From JAJZNI01 sp035624785 (lineage in GTDB: Bacteria; Chloroflexota; Dormibacteria; Aeolococcales; Aeolococcaceae), in the NCBI GenBank assembly GCA_035624785.1, contig DASPQV010000051.1:124001-188000 (forward strand): a stretch of DNA of 64,000 nt, in the 5' to 3' direction. Positions within the stretch are counted from its first letter, which is position 1. The number at the start of each line of letters is the position of its first letter. The position numbers were made by a program, and so were the translations under genes. Under the pieces are notes generated by a model, which saw nothing but the letters and a program-made list of their open reading frames with translations, did no database searches and was not told the origin of the DNA. Shown one piece after another: positions 16,383 to 24,703 of the stretch.

Positions 16383-17126
16383 GTGCCCGCGCCCGTCCCC
16401 GGCTTCCCGGACCGCTTCCCGGTTCGCGACGATGGCCGGCGGCCGTGGCGATATCGACTGATCTCGGGGCTGTGGCGCGGCATCCTGCGGGTGCTCTTCT
16501 TCCGCAGGCTTCACTTCGAGGGCACGGCCGGCGTGCCCATGGAGGGTCCTCTGCTGGTCGCCTCCAACCACATCAGCAACTGGGACGGGCTGATCTTCGG
16601 CTCCTTCTTCCCCGGGACACTGTTCGCGATGGCCAAGCGGGAGCTGTTCCGGCCGGCGATCGTCGCCTGGCTGCTCGCCGGTTGCAACTGCTTCCCGGTG
16701 GACCGGGGCTCCGCGGATCGCCGGGCTCTCCGGATCAGCCTCGACCTGCTGCGCCGGGGCCGGCGTCTGCTCCTTTTCGTCGAGGGCCATCGCTCGCGGG
16801 TCCCGGGCATGCGGTCAGCTGAGGCTGGGGCGGGCTTCCTGGTCCGCCGGACCGGCGCGCCAGTTCTTCCTGTCGCCATCTGGGGGACCGAGAACGCCAT
16901 CCGCGGGACCGGCGGCCTGCTGCCGCGGCGCGGCCACATCCACGTGCGCTACGGCTCGCCCTTCAGGGCCGTGGGACGCACGGATCGGGAGATCGCGGAC
17001 GCCATCGCCCGGGGAGTGGCCGGGCTGCTGCCCCCCGCGTATCGCGGGACCCACGCCGAACCTGCCTCGGCGGACCGCCGTCCGTCCGGCCGCGCCGGGA
17101 CCTCCCGGCCCCAGCCTACCCCCTGA
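16383..17126 (+). CDS. PlsC-like 1-acylglycerol-3-phosphate acyltransferase
   Basis: A 247-residue acyltransferase of the LPLAT family. The catalytic NHISNWD (NHX4D) box is present; the second box reads FVEGHRSR instead of the usual FPEGTRS, so substrate choice may differ. A membrane-associating segment precedes the first box. The likely reaction is acylation of lysophosphatidate to phosphatidate at the inner membrane face. The start is GTG 16383 and no better upstream start exists before the tRNA. The C-terminal 30 residues are Pro/Arg/Ser-rich and overlap the tail of the convergent gene by 11 bases. Confidence 0.8.
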   Translation: MPAPVPGFPDRFPVRDDGRRPWRYRLISGLWRGILRVLFFRRLHFEGTAGVPMEGPLLVASNHISNWDGLIFGSFFPGTLFAMAKRELFRPAIVAWLLAGCNCFPVDRGSADRRALRISLDLLRRGRRLLLFVEGHRSRVPGMRSAEAGAGFLVRRTGAPVLPVAIWGTENAIRGTGGLLPRRGHIHVRYGSPFRAVGRTDREIADAIARGVAGLLPPAYRGTHAEPASADRRPSGRAGTSRPQPTP

Positions 17127-17658
17127 GCTTCCCGCTCGTCGCCTTCTCGGCGCTCTCCAGGCAGGTGAAGGCGACGACCTCCTTGGTGTCAGGCGCGATG
17201 TCGAACCGGACGATGGCGGTCTGGCTCAGCACGGTCTCCACCCTTCCGATCGCGCCCACCGGGTAGTTGCCGATCAGGGTCCCGGTGCGGGGCCGGGTGT
17301 TCTGGACCAGGACGACCCTCTCACCGACGGCGAAGGGGGGTGGGGGTTCCTCCCGGGCGCTCGGGGGCCGCCCGGGCTGAGGACGGAGCGGCGGGCGGAG
17401 AGCCGGCGGGCCTGGCCCCGCCGCCGGCGTCGCCTCCTCTTCTTCCTCTTCCTCCTCTTCCTCCTCCGCCTCCTGGTCCCCGGCCTCGTCGGCAAGCTCC
17501 ACGGCCTCGTCGGCAAGCTCCACGGCCTCTTCCGATAGGTCGACCTCCGCCTCCTCCCCAACGCCCTCGACGTCGTCAAGCTCCAGGTCGTCGACGTCCC
17601 CCTCGTCTGCCAGATCGTCGCCGTTGCCGCCGGTGACGTCGTCCCGCTGTCCGGGCAT
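17116..17658 (-). CDS. Acidic protein with poly-Glu tract and SH3-like C terminus
   Basis: A 180-residue protein of unrecognised family. Residues 1-90 are extremely acidic (repeated ELADEAVELADEA, then about 11 consecutive Glu), followed by a Pro-rich linker. The last 70 residues (FAVGERVVLVQNTRPRTGTLIG, IGRVETVLSQTAIVRFD) look like a small beta-barrel of KOW/SH3 type. ATG 17658 follows GAGGGA at a good distance, and TATCCT at 17700-17705 gives a plausible -10. The frame is open further upstream but without a start supported by a ribosome site. Role unknown. Confidence 0.65.
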   Translation of the reverse strand: MPGQRDDVTGGNGDDLADEGDVDDLELDDVEGVGEEAEVDLSEEAVELADEAVELADEAGDQEAEEEEEEEEEEEATPAAGPGPPALRPPLRPQPGRPPSAREEPPPPFAVGERVVLVQNTRPRTGTLIGNYPVGAIGRVETVLSQTAIVRFDIAPDTKEVVAFTCLESAEKATSGKLRG

Positions 17659-17817
17659 GCTCCCTCGTCCTCGCGTGCCGATCACGCCGTAACACTGCGA
17701 GGATACTGCCTGGCTGTGGGGCGGCGGTCCAGGGGGCTGGTGCGCGGGATCGGGTGAGCCGCTGCCCACCCCCGGGGCGGCGGGGCCAGGACTCGGGGGC
17801 CGCCTAGAATCGTCCGG

Positions 17818-19341
17818 ATGGCGGTTCGCACCTGGACGGCCCTTTCGCCGCGGATCCAGCAGCGCCTCCTCGAGATGGTCCCGGGCGTGCTGAGCTGGAC
17901 GGTGCTGCTGGTGCCTCTGGTCGCCGCCTTCGCCATCCGCCTCAACGACCCCGCCGACCTGTGGGTGCTCGGCCTCGGCGCGGTTCTCCTCGACGCCTAC
18001 TTCCTGGTGCGGACTGCGGTCACCGTCTACTGGGTGTGGCGCACCCTGGAGGAGCTGCGCCGGGTGGAGGCGGTGGACTGGTGGTCCGAATGCCAGGGCC
18101 TGGAGATCCCGGCCGGCTCTCCCCGCCCCGATCAGATCACTCACTGCGCCCTCATCCCCACCTACACGGAGCGCTACGAGGTTCTCCGGGCCACCGTGGC
18201 GGCCCTGGCGGACCAGAGCTACCCTGACCATCTCAAGGTCTGCGCCATCATCACCCGGGCCACCGACACCCAGGGCATCGACAACGTGACCCGGCTGCGA
18301 CGGGAGTACGGCCGGCGGTTCCGCGCCTTCATCCACATCCGGGATCCGCTGCTTCCCGGCATCGTCATCGGCAAGTCGGCGGCCATGTCATACGGCGGCC
18401 CGGTGCTGCGCCAGCACTGCGACGAGCTCGGCCTCGACCCGGCGCGCACCCTGGTCACCGACCTCGACTCCGATTTCCGCCTCCACCCCCAGTACTTCGC
18501 CTACATCACCTGGAACTTCCTGCGGGCGGAGCGGCCGCTGACCACCATCTGGCAGCCGGTGCCGGTGTTTCTCAACAATCTCTGGCGCGTGCCCGCCGCG
18601 GTGCGGGTGATGGCGACCGCGGCGACCCAGTGGCAGATGTTCCTCCACCAGCATCCCGACCGGCTGGTGATGTTCTCCTCGTACACCATGCCGATGCGGC
18701 TGCTCAGCGAGGTCGGCTACTGGGACAATGACGTCATCCCTGAGGACTCGCGCTTCTTCTGGAAGTCATTCTTCCACTACGGTGAGCAGCTGGAGGTCCG
18801 GCCCGCCTTCCTGACCGTGTTCGGCGACGCCCCGCGGGCCCGCGATTACGCGTCGACCCACGTCAGCCAGTACAACCAGATCAAGCGATGGGCATGGGGG
18901 GCGACCGACGTCCCCTACGTCTGCACCCGCATGGTCAGCCATCCGGAGATCCCAGCGCGGTTGCGGGCGCGCAAGTTCCGCTACCTGATGTTCAATCACC
19001 TCGCCTGGGCCACCCTGCCCCTGCTGGTGCTGATCGGCGGCTGGCTGCCCGCGCTGGTCGACCTCGACTACAGCCTCTCGCCGACGGCGACGGTGCTGGG
19101 CCTGATGACGTCAGCGATCCTCACCATCGCGCTGCTCAACACCCTGGTGCTGATCGTCGTCGATCGGGCGATGTGCCCCAAGCCGGCTGCCTGGCGCTGG
19201 TGGCGGCGGCTCTACGCCGATGTGCAGCTCTTCCTGTACCCGATCGCCGGTCTCGCGCTCTCCGTGATCCCCGCCCTGGAGTCCCAGACCCGCCTCATGT
19301 TCGGCGCCTACCTGGAGTACAAGGTCACCGCCAAGGACTGA
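17818..19341 (+). CDS. Membrane-bound family 2 glycosyltransferase
   Basis: A 507-residue processive-type GT2 protein. Two N-terminal membrane helices (about 22-45 and 48-70) precede the cytoplasmic GT-A domain (about 100-375), which carries the DxD-type motif Asp215-Leu-Asp217-Ser-Asp219, an IPEDSRF acceptor motif and the QxxRW motif at 354-358. Several C-terminal helices (about 390-485) follow. The plan resembles cellulose or hyaluronan synthase-like enzymes, but the sugar cannot be read from sequence. TAGAAT ends 7 bases before the ATG, so the mRNA is probably leaderless. A glycosidase gene lies convergently just downstream. Confidence 0.85.
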   Translation: MAVRTWTALSPRIQQRLLEMVPGVLSWTVLLVPLVAAFAIRLNDPADLWVLGLGAVLLDAYFLVRTAVTVYWVWRTLEELRRVEAVDWWSECQGLEIPAGSPRPDQITHCALIPTYTERYEVLRATVAALADQSYPDHLKVCAIITRATDTQGIDNVTRLRREYGRRFRAFIHIRDPLLPGIVIGKSAAMSYGGPVLRQHCDELGLDPARTLVTDLDSDFRLHPQYFAYITWNFLRAERPLTTIWQPVPVFLNNLWRVPAAVRVMATAATQWQMFLHQHPDRLVMFSSYTMPMRLLSEVGYWDNDVIPEDSRFFWKSFFHYGEQLEVRPAFLTVFGDAPRARDYASTHVSQYNQIKRWAWGATDVPYVCTRMVSHPEIPARLRARKFRYLMFNHLAWATLPLLVLIGGWLPALVDLDYSLSPTATVLGLMTSAILTIALLNTLVLIVVDRAMCPKPAAWRWWRRLYADVQLFLYPIAGLALSVIPALESQTRLMFGAYLEYKVTAKD

Positions 19342-19369
19342 GCGACAGACGCAGCCTGCGGGGCGGGGC

Positions 19370-20722
19370 TCAGAGGCTGACCGGCTTGCCCCGCAGCGCC
19401 TCCGCCGCGAGCAGATAGGTGCCGGCGCTCCAGCTCTGGCCGGCGGCACCGGCGGGCTCGCCGGTTTCGGCGTCGATCCATTCGTGGAAGCCCCAGCGTC
19501 GATCCGGCCCACGGCTCAGCCGGTTGGCGGCGCCAACTCCGCGCATCGCCTCCCCGGCCTCGGCCACCATGCCGACCCGCTGCAGCGCCACCACGAAAAG
19601 CGCGCCGATGAAGGGCCACACCCCGCCGTTGTGGTACCGCCCCGGCGGGTTCCGCCAGCGAGGATCCTGGAAGGCCTCGAGGTCGTCGCGGTACATGCCC
19701 CAGCGATCCCCCGGCTCGAAGCTGCGGGTGTAGGTGCGCATCGGGTAGGGCCTGGCCGCGGGGCTGTGATCCAGGAACTCCATGATCCGGCGGGCCCGTT
19801 CCGGACCGGCCACGCCGTAGAGGACGGCCAGGACGTTGCCGAGGACGTCGCATTCGTCAACGTAGCGGCCGCCGTCCACGTGCGAGAGGTAGTGACCCCG
19901 GTCCTCGCGAACCGCGGCGCCCCGGGCGGCGGGGCCGACGGGATGCGGATAGCTGAGCTCGGCGTTGGGGGGATGCCCGGCGCCTTCCAGGAGCTGGGCG
20001 TGGTCCGTGCCCGCTTCCGGCCAGAAGAGAAGGTCGATCTTGCGCCGGACCAGCTTGGCGCGGGCGCTGTCGGCGTCCCGTTCTCCCGGGGTCAGGGCGG
20101 CCATCCCCTGCAGGGCACGGTAGTAGAGAACGTTGACGTAGAGCAGCTTGCCGGAGCGCTGCAGGGTGGAGTCCATCCAGTCCCCGCCCGACGGCGAGTC
20201 GATGAGGGTGAACTGGTTGGCGTCCTGGCACTCCAGCCAGCGCATCGCCCGCCGGAGATGCGGCCAGAGCCGGCGCTCCAGGCGCGGATCGGGGTGGGCC
20301 TGGAGGTGCTGGCTTGCGGCAACCACGAAGAGGCAGGTCGCGTCGGTGCATCCCGCCTCGTGGAAGTCCCAGTAGCCGCGCTGTGGCCACCACGCGTTGG
20401 GGATCTGGCCGGACTCCGCCTGGAGCTGGGCCAGCCCCACCAGGCTGTGACCGACCGCCGCGGTCAGCGCCGGCTCGTCGACGGCGTGGGCGCCGAGGGC
20501 GGAGAAGGCGACATCCCGCGTCCATACCCCCGCGTACTGCGGCAGGGTTGCGGAGGCCACCAGCCCGTCGGGGGCGGCGCTGGCGCGGAGCACGGCGAGC
20601 GCCTGGTCGCAGCCCTCCTCGAGCTCCGTCTCCAGGCTGGCTACCAGCTGAGGCCGTCCCATCCGCGGGACCGCCGGCGCGGTTCCGGCGTCCACCGGTT
20701 CCGGCCCACCCGGCCCTTCCAT
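19370..20722 (-). CDS. (Alpha/alpha)6-barrel glycosidase, amylo-1,6-glucosidase/GH63-like
   Basis: About 450 residues, no signal peptide. The motifs YAGVWTRDVAF, SGGDWMDS, RYHNGGVWPFIGALF and WGFHEWIDAETG are typical of toroidal glycosidases of the glycogen-debranching, GH63 and GH100 groups, with WMD probably holding the general acid. Which of these it is cannot be settled by eye. The ATG at 20722 is 12 bases after GGGAGG; a GTG at 20734 abuts that site and is less likely. The stop lies 28 bases from that of the GT2 gene, so the pair converge and are not an operon, though a link between making and trimming a glycan is plausible. Confidence 0.7.
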   Translation of the reverse strand: MEGPGGPEPVDAGTAPAVPRMGRPQLVASLETELEEGCDQALAVLRASAAPDGLVASATLPQYAGVWTRDVAFSALGAHAVDEPALTAAVGHSLVGLAQLQAESGQIPNAWWPQRGYWDFHEAGCTDATCLFVVAASQHLQAHPDPRLERRLWPHLRRAMRWLECQDANQFTLIDSPSGGDWMDSTLQRSGKLLYVNVLYYRALQGMAALTPGERDADSARAKLVRRKIDLLFWPEAGTDHAQLLEGAGHPPNAELSYPHPVGPAARGAAVREDRGHYLSHVDGGRYVDECDVLGNVLAVLYGVAGPERARRIMEFLDHSPAARPYPMRTYTRSFEPGDRWGMYRDDLEAFQDPRWRNPPGRYHNGGVWPFIGALFVVALQRVGMVAEAGEAMRGVGAANRLSRGPDRRWGFHEWIDAETGEPAGAAGQSWSAGTYLLAAEALRGKPVSL

Positions 20723-20779
20723 GTGACGGCACACCCTCCCCGGTGCCGCGGCCGCTCGCTGGCAGCCGGCGGCGACCCC

Positions 20780-21382
20780 TCAGTCGCGGCGTCCTGCCTC
20801 GGCGTGGTAATGGTCCGATATCTGCTGCCAGGAAGCTGAGCCCGCCTTGCCGGGAAGCGGAGTGTTGCCGTCGAAGTAGCGGACCTGGCCGGTCTCGGTG
20901 TTGCGGTACTCGCCGGGGCTGACCAGCGCGCCCGGCGGGTACTTCACCCCGCCGGCATGGCTGGAGACTTCGTCGGGCATGTGATGGCGGGCGTGGCTCC
21001 CCGCCTCGCCGGCGTGGTAGTGATCGGAGATCTGCTGCCAGGAGGCAGCGCTTCCCTTGCCGGGAAGCGGGGTGTTGCCGTCGAAGTAGCGGACCTGGCC
21101 GGTCTCGGTGTTGCGGTACTCCCCGGGGCTGACCAGCGCGCCCGGCGGGTACTTCACCCCGCCGGCATGGCTGGAGACTTCGTCGGGCATGTGATGGCGG
21201 GTGCGGCTGCCCGCCTCGCCGGCGTGGTAGTGGTCGGAGATCTGCTGCCAGGAGGCGGCATTGACCTTGCCAGGCAGCGGGGTGTTGCCGTCGAAGTAGC
21301 GGACCTGGCCGGTCTCGACGTTGCGGTACTCGCCGGGGCTCACGACCGTCCCCGGCGCGAACCGGACACCGTGCTTGGGCAT
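20780..21382 (-). CDS. Three-repeat protein (70-residue tandem units), unknown function
   Basis: A 200-residue protein built almost only from repeats: residues 6-75, 76-145 and 146-200 (last one truncated). Each unit has PGALVSPGEYRNTETGQVRY, FDGNTPLPGK, SWQQISDHYHAGEAG and HHMPDEVSSHAGG. The units are nearly identical and His-rich toward their ends. No signal peptide, membrane helix or cysteines. ATG 21382 has GAGGA 6 bases upstream; a -10 TAGACT at 21421-21426 overlaps the upstream gene's stop codon. I do not recognise the family; histidines could bind metal but this is a guess. Confidence 0.7.
   Translation of the reverse strand: MPKHGVRFAPGTVVSPGEYRNVETGQVRYFDGNTPLPGKVNAASWQQISDHYHAGEAGSRTRHHMPDEVSSHAGGVKYPPGALVSPGEYRNTETGQVRYFDGNTPLPGKGSAASWQQISDHYHAGEAGSHARHHMPDEVSSHAGGVKYPPGALVSPGEYRNTETGQVRYFDGNTPLPGKAGSASWQQISDHYHAEAGRRD
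20804..21360. repeat. Tandem direct repeats, exact 210-bp period
   Basis: Equivalent points (GTGGTA) fall at 20804, 21014 and 21224, an exact 210-base period. The copies differ at only scattered positions, mainly third-codon changes and a variable patch encoding the residues just after PLPGK. The high DNA identity implies recent duplication or gene conversion. They encode the repeat protein of 20780-21382. Confidence 0.9.
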
Positions 21383-21423
21383 ATCGCATCCTCGTTTCCG
21401 TCGGAGGTGAGGCTGGTGCGAGT

Positions 21424-22392
21424 CTAGTGCGGCGTGCCGCTCCCCGAACCGGCTGGCGGAGTCCCGCCGTCCGGCCGCGGCACGCGGCGGATGCAGGCGA
21501 TGCCGACGGCGGGTCTGCCCACCACCGCCGCCGGGACCTCGCAGGTCCCGTGCTGGCGAACCCACCGGGCGGCCCCGGCTCCGTAGAACTCCCGGCAGAG
21601 GCGTTCGGCGGTCTCGAGGTCGGGAAAGCGCACCCGGGGCTCCGCTGCCGTGGTGAGCAGGCTGAATCCGCGCTTCAGCAGCCACCCGCTTGACTCCGGC
21701 CAGACCACCGCGATCCATCCGCCCGGCCGGACGATCCGCTCGGCCTCGTCGATCGCCCCCGGGCCGCCGTGCGGACCGCGGTCGTGCAGCGAGGAGCAGT
21801 ACACCGCCGCGTCGACGCTGCGGTCGGTGATCGGCAGGCTCCGAAAGCTGCCCCGGCGCGCCTCGAGGTTGCCCACCCCGGCGGCCCGCGCGCGACTCTC
21901 CAGCCGTTCCAGAAGCGCGGGGATGGCATCCACGGCGATCACCCGGAGCGCCCGGCGCGCCGCGGGGATGGCGAACCTTCCCGCCCCGGCGCCGAGATCC
22001 GCGATCGTCCGACCGTCGATGGGGAGCGCCTCCATCAGCTTCTCGGGGAGATCCTCACCCGCGATCAGGTCCAGGTAGAGGTCGGGGGCGCACCAGTAGA
22101 GCAGGGGCCAGAAGAGCTGGCGCACCAGGCTCTGGCCGGCGCGGGCCACGGCGCGGGGGTCGGCGGGGGTACCGAGGCCGCTGTCGAAGCCGGCGCGGGC
22201 TTCAGGTGGCAGCGCCGCCCTCACCCGCGTCGCCAGGACGGGTCGACCCTGAAGGGCCAGGCCGGCCAGCGACGGCCGGACGCCGCCATCGGCGGGATCG
22301 AGGAAGGTCCGCAGCGCCTCGTCGTCGAACCGGTCGAGGTCGGCGGGGCTGAAGCGATGGGTGTCGGGGTGGGGTGTGGCTTTGCGGCTCAC
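21424..22392 (-). CDS. Class I SAM-dependent methyltransferase
   Basis: A 322-residue protein. The SAM-binding glycine loop is ADLGAGAGRFAIP, followed by the acidic strand end VIAVDA and a motif with CSSLHD in place of the common post-II region. The first 120 residues are a helical extension of unknown role (SPADLDRFDDEALRTFLDP). The GTG start overlaps the trpS stop (GTGA), so it is probably translated from the trpS mRNA. No substrate can be assigned; neighbours give no hint beyond co-expression with trpS. Confidence 0.75.
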   Translation of the reverse strand: MSRKATPHPDTHRFSPADLDRFDDEALRTFLDPADGGVRPSLAGLALQGRPVLATRVRAALPPEARAGFDSGLGTPADPRAVARAGQSLVRQLFWPLLYWCAPDLYLDLIAGEDLPEKLMEALPIDGRTIADLGAGAGRFAIPAARRALRVIAVDAIPALLERLESRARAAGVGNLEARRGSFRSLPITDRSVDAAVYCSSLHDRGPHGGPGAIDEAERIVRPGGWIAVVWPESSGWLLKRGFSLLTTAAEPRVRFPDLETAERLCREFYGAGAARWVRQHGTCEVPAAVVGRPAVGIACIRRVPRPDGGTPPAGSGSGTPH

Positions 22393-23429
22393 CGATGGCG
22401 GCCGGCCGGAGGCAGCCCGCAGGCCTCCCGCGCCATGGCGAGGGTCTCCCGAGCCCAACCACGGGCCCGCTCCGCCCCGGCGGCGAGCACCTCCCAGACC
22501 GTATCGGGATTACTCTCCAGCTCGGCCCGGCGCTCGCGCATCGGCGCGAAGTAGCGGGCGATGGCCTCGGCCAGGCCTCGCTTGACCTCGACGCACCCGG
22601 TGCGGGCCTCGCGCTCCCCCTGCCAGATCTCCTCAAAGCGATCCGGGCTGAAGAAGCGGTGGAGGCCGCAGACGTTGCAGTGCTCCGGGTGGCCGGGGTC
22701 GCTGCGGCGGGGGCGCTCCACGTCGGTCACCATCGTCATCACCGTGCGCCGGATCTGCTCCGGGCTGTCCAGCATGCCGATGGTGTTGCCCCGGCTCTTG
22801 CTCATCTTGGTGAGCCCGTCGGTGCCCATCACCCGGGGCATCTCGGTGAACAGGCCCTGTGGTTCGGGAAATACCTGTCCAAAACGTGAGTTGAAGCGGC
22901 GGGCGATCTCTCGGGTCAATTCGATGTGGGGCGCCTGGTCCTCACCGACCGGCACCCGGTCGGCGCGGGGCAGCAGGATGTCGGCGGCCTGGAGCACGGG
23001 ATAGCCGAGCAGGCCGTAGTTGATGTTCTCGGGGAACTGCTCCGCCTTCTCCTTGTAGCTGGGCACCCTCTCCAGCCAGCCGAGCGGGGTGGCCATGGAG
23101 AGGAGCAGATGGAGCTCGGTGACCTCGGGCAGCAGGGATTGGAGGTAGACGGTCGAGCGCTCCGGGTCGATGCCGGCGGCGAGCCAGTCGAGCACCATGT
23201 CTTGGATGGCTGGCCGGATCGAGCCGGGATCGAGTGCGATGGTCAACGAGTGGTAGTCGGCGACGAAGAAGACGCAGTCGTAGCGGTCCTGGAGGCCGAC
23301 CCAGTTGCGCAGTGCGCCCAGGTAATTGCCGAGGTGCATGCGCCCGGTGGGCTGCATGCCGCTGAGCACACGGAGCCGGCGCGGTGGAGCCGCGGGATCG
23401 TGACGCGTCGCAACTTCGGTTTCCGTCAT
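22389..23429 (-). CDS. trpS: Tryptophanyl-tRNA synthetase
   Basis: Charges tRNA-Trp. The 346-residue class I synthetase has the HIGH-equivalent PTGRMHLGNY near its start and KMSKS (TKMSKSRGN) in the middle, plus the GEDQAPHIELTREIARRFN segment. Start ATG 23429 is chosen because the TACAAT box at 23439-23444 ends 9 bases upstream, implying little or no leader; the frame runs on upstream without a supported start. No T-box or leader peptide is seen. It overlaps the downstream methyltransferase by 4 bases. Confidence 0.95.
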   Translation of the reverse strand: MTETEVATRHDPAAPPRRLRVLSGMQPTGRMHLGNYLGALRNWVGLQDRYDCVFFVADYHSLTIALDPGSIRPAIQDMVLDWLAAGIDPERSTVYLQSLLPEVTELHLLLSMATPLGWLERVPSYKEKAEQFPENINYGLLGYPVLQAADILLPRADRVPVGEDQAPHIELTREIARRFNSRFGQVFPEPQGLFTEMPRVMGTDGLTKMSKSRGNTIGMLDSPEQIRRTVMTMVTDVERPRRSDPGHPEHCNVCGLHRFFSPDRFEEIWQGEREARTGCVEVKRGLAEAIARYFAPMRERRAELESNPDTVWEVLAAGAERARGWARETLAMAREACGLPPAGRHR

Positions 23430-23524
23430 GGGCCAGCGATTGTATCGCGCCGCCCCCAGAGACCCGGCGAGGATCCGGCCGCCATCCGTCGCGAGTGCGG
23501 AGGGACGCACCCGAGGTGCAGCTG

Positions 23525-24703
23525 TCAGATCAGGCGCTCGCCGAGCACCCGCTGGTACACCTCGACGGTCTGGAGGGCCGCCTTGCGCCAGCTGAAGCTC
23601 GCCGCCACTTGGATGCCGAGCCGGCGCCGCCTCTCGGCCTCGTCCGGGTTGTCCAGCAAGGCCCAGACGGCGTCACCGAGGGCCGCCTGATCGCCGTCGG
23701 GGACCAGCACCGCCGCGCCGCCGGCGACTTCCGGAAGCGCGCTGTTGGCGAAGGTCACCGCAACCGTGCCGCAGCCCATGGCCTCGAGCAGCGGCAGCCC
23801 GAAGCCCTCGTATGCGCTCGGGAAGACGAAGGCTGCGGCTCCCGAGTACAGGGTGGCCAGGTCCGAGGCGGGGACGAAGCCGAGGTCCCGCCCGTGCTGG
23901 CCCAGCGCTGCCAGCTGGGCCCTCACGGCGGGCGCGAAGATGCCCTGGCTGCCCGCGACCACCAGGTCGAGGTCATGGGCGCGGCGGAGCCGCCGGGTCA
24001 CCGCGACCAGGTGCTGGAGTCCCTTGCGAGGCTCGAAGGTCCCCACCCCGAGCAGGTAGGGGCGGGGCAGCCGGAACCTGCGCCGGATGTCCTCGACGGC
24101 CTCGGGGGTCGCCGGGCGGAAGCTGCCGGCCAGCCCATGGGGGATCACCTGGATGCGTTCCGGCGGCACTCCGCCAATGCGGATGCAGTCGTCCGCGGTG
24201 GCTTGGCTGGGGGTGATGACCGCGTCGGCCCGGGGAAGGAGTCTCAAGCCCGGCCGGCGGAGCAGCCGGGACCTCCACGAGTACCCGGGGAGGAGGAAGG
24301 GAATGAGATCGTGCACCGTGACCACCACCGGGACCGGTGAGCGCCAGGGCTGGCCGTATTCGACCGCGTGGTAGAGCCGGGACTGGGTGTGCCTCAGTGC
24401 GGTGCCGACCAGGAGCGGGTCGGCGAGCACCTGGGCTCGACGCTCGAGCCGGGGCACGGCGGCAACCGCCCGGAGCCCGAGGTCGCGCGCCATCCGGGGG
24501 GCTGCCACTCCCCGAGCCAGGAGCAGAGCCACCTGGGGCGCGAAGCCGATCCCGGCCACCCCTTCGAGCAGCCCGCTCAGGTAGCTGCCGATCCCGCGAG
24601 CGGCCGAATCGCCCTGGAGGGGGCGCCCGTCGACCAGGATGCGCCTGATCCGGTGCGCCGCCGCGCTTGCGGACGAGCCCTGCCCGGTCGCCACCTCCCT
24701 CAC
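23525..24703 (-). CDS. Family 4 glycosyltransferase
   Basis: A 392-residue GT-B fold enzyme. The C-terminal donor-binding half shows GVGTFEPRKGLQHLV, the loop VFPSAYEGFGLPLLEAMGCGTVAV with the EX7E pair, and a typical linker DGDQAALGDAVWALLDN. The N-terminal half has VTVHDLIPFLLPGY and a membrane-facing basic region. It is soluble or peripheral. GTG 24703 overlaps the preceding CFA-synthase stop (GTGA), so the two are translated together. Probably adds a mannose- or glucose-type residue to a lipid or polysaccharide exported by the neighbouring Wzm/Wzt pair; the specific sugar is unknown. Confidence 0.85.
   Translation of the reverse strand: MREVATGQGSSASAAAHRIRRILVDGRPLQGDSAARGIGSYLSGLLEGVAGIGFAPQVALLLARGVAAPRMARDLGLRAVAAVPRLERRAQVLADPLLVGTALRHTQSRLYHAVEYGQPWRSPVPVVVTVHDLIPFLLPGYSWRSRLLRRPGLRLLPRADAVITPSQATADDCIRIGGVPPERIQVIPHGLAGSFRPATPEAVEDIRRRFRLPRPYLLGVGTFEPRKGLQHLVAVTRRLRRAHDLDLVVAGSQGIFAPAVRAQLAALGQHGRDLGFVPASDLATLYSGAAAFVFPSAYEGFGLPLLEAMGCGTVAVTFANSALPEVAGGAAVLVPDGDQAALGDAVWALLDNPDEAERRRRLGIQVAASFSWRKAALQTVEVYQRVLGERLI

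Noticed and set aside
20804..21360. CRISPR-like array
   Set aside because: The 210-bp repeats keep one reading frame, have no unique spacers, and encode a repeat protein.
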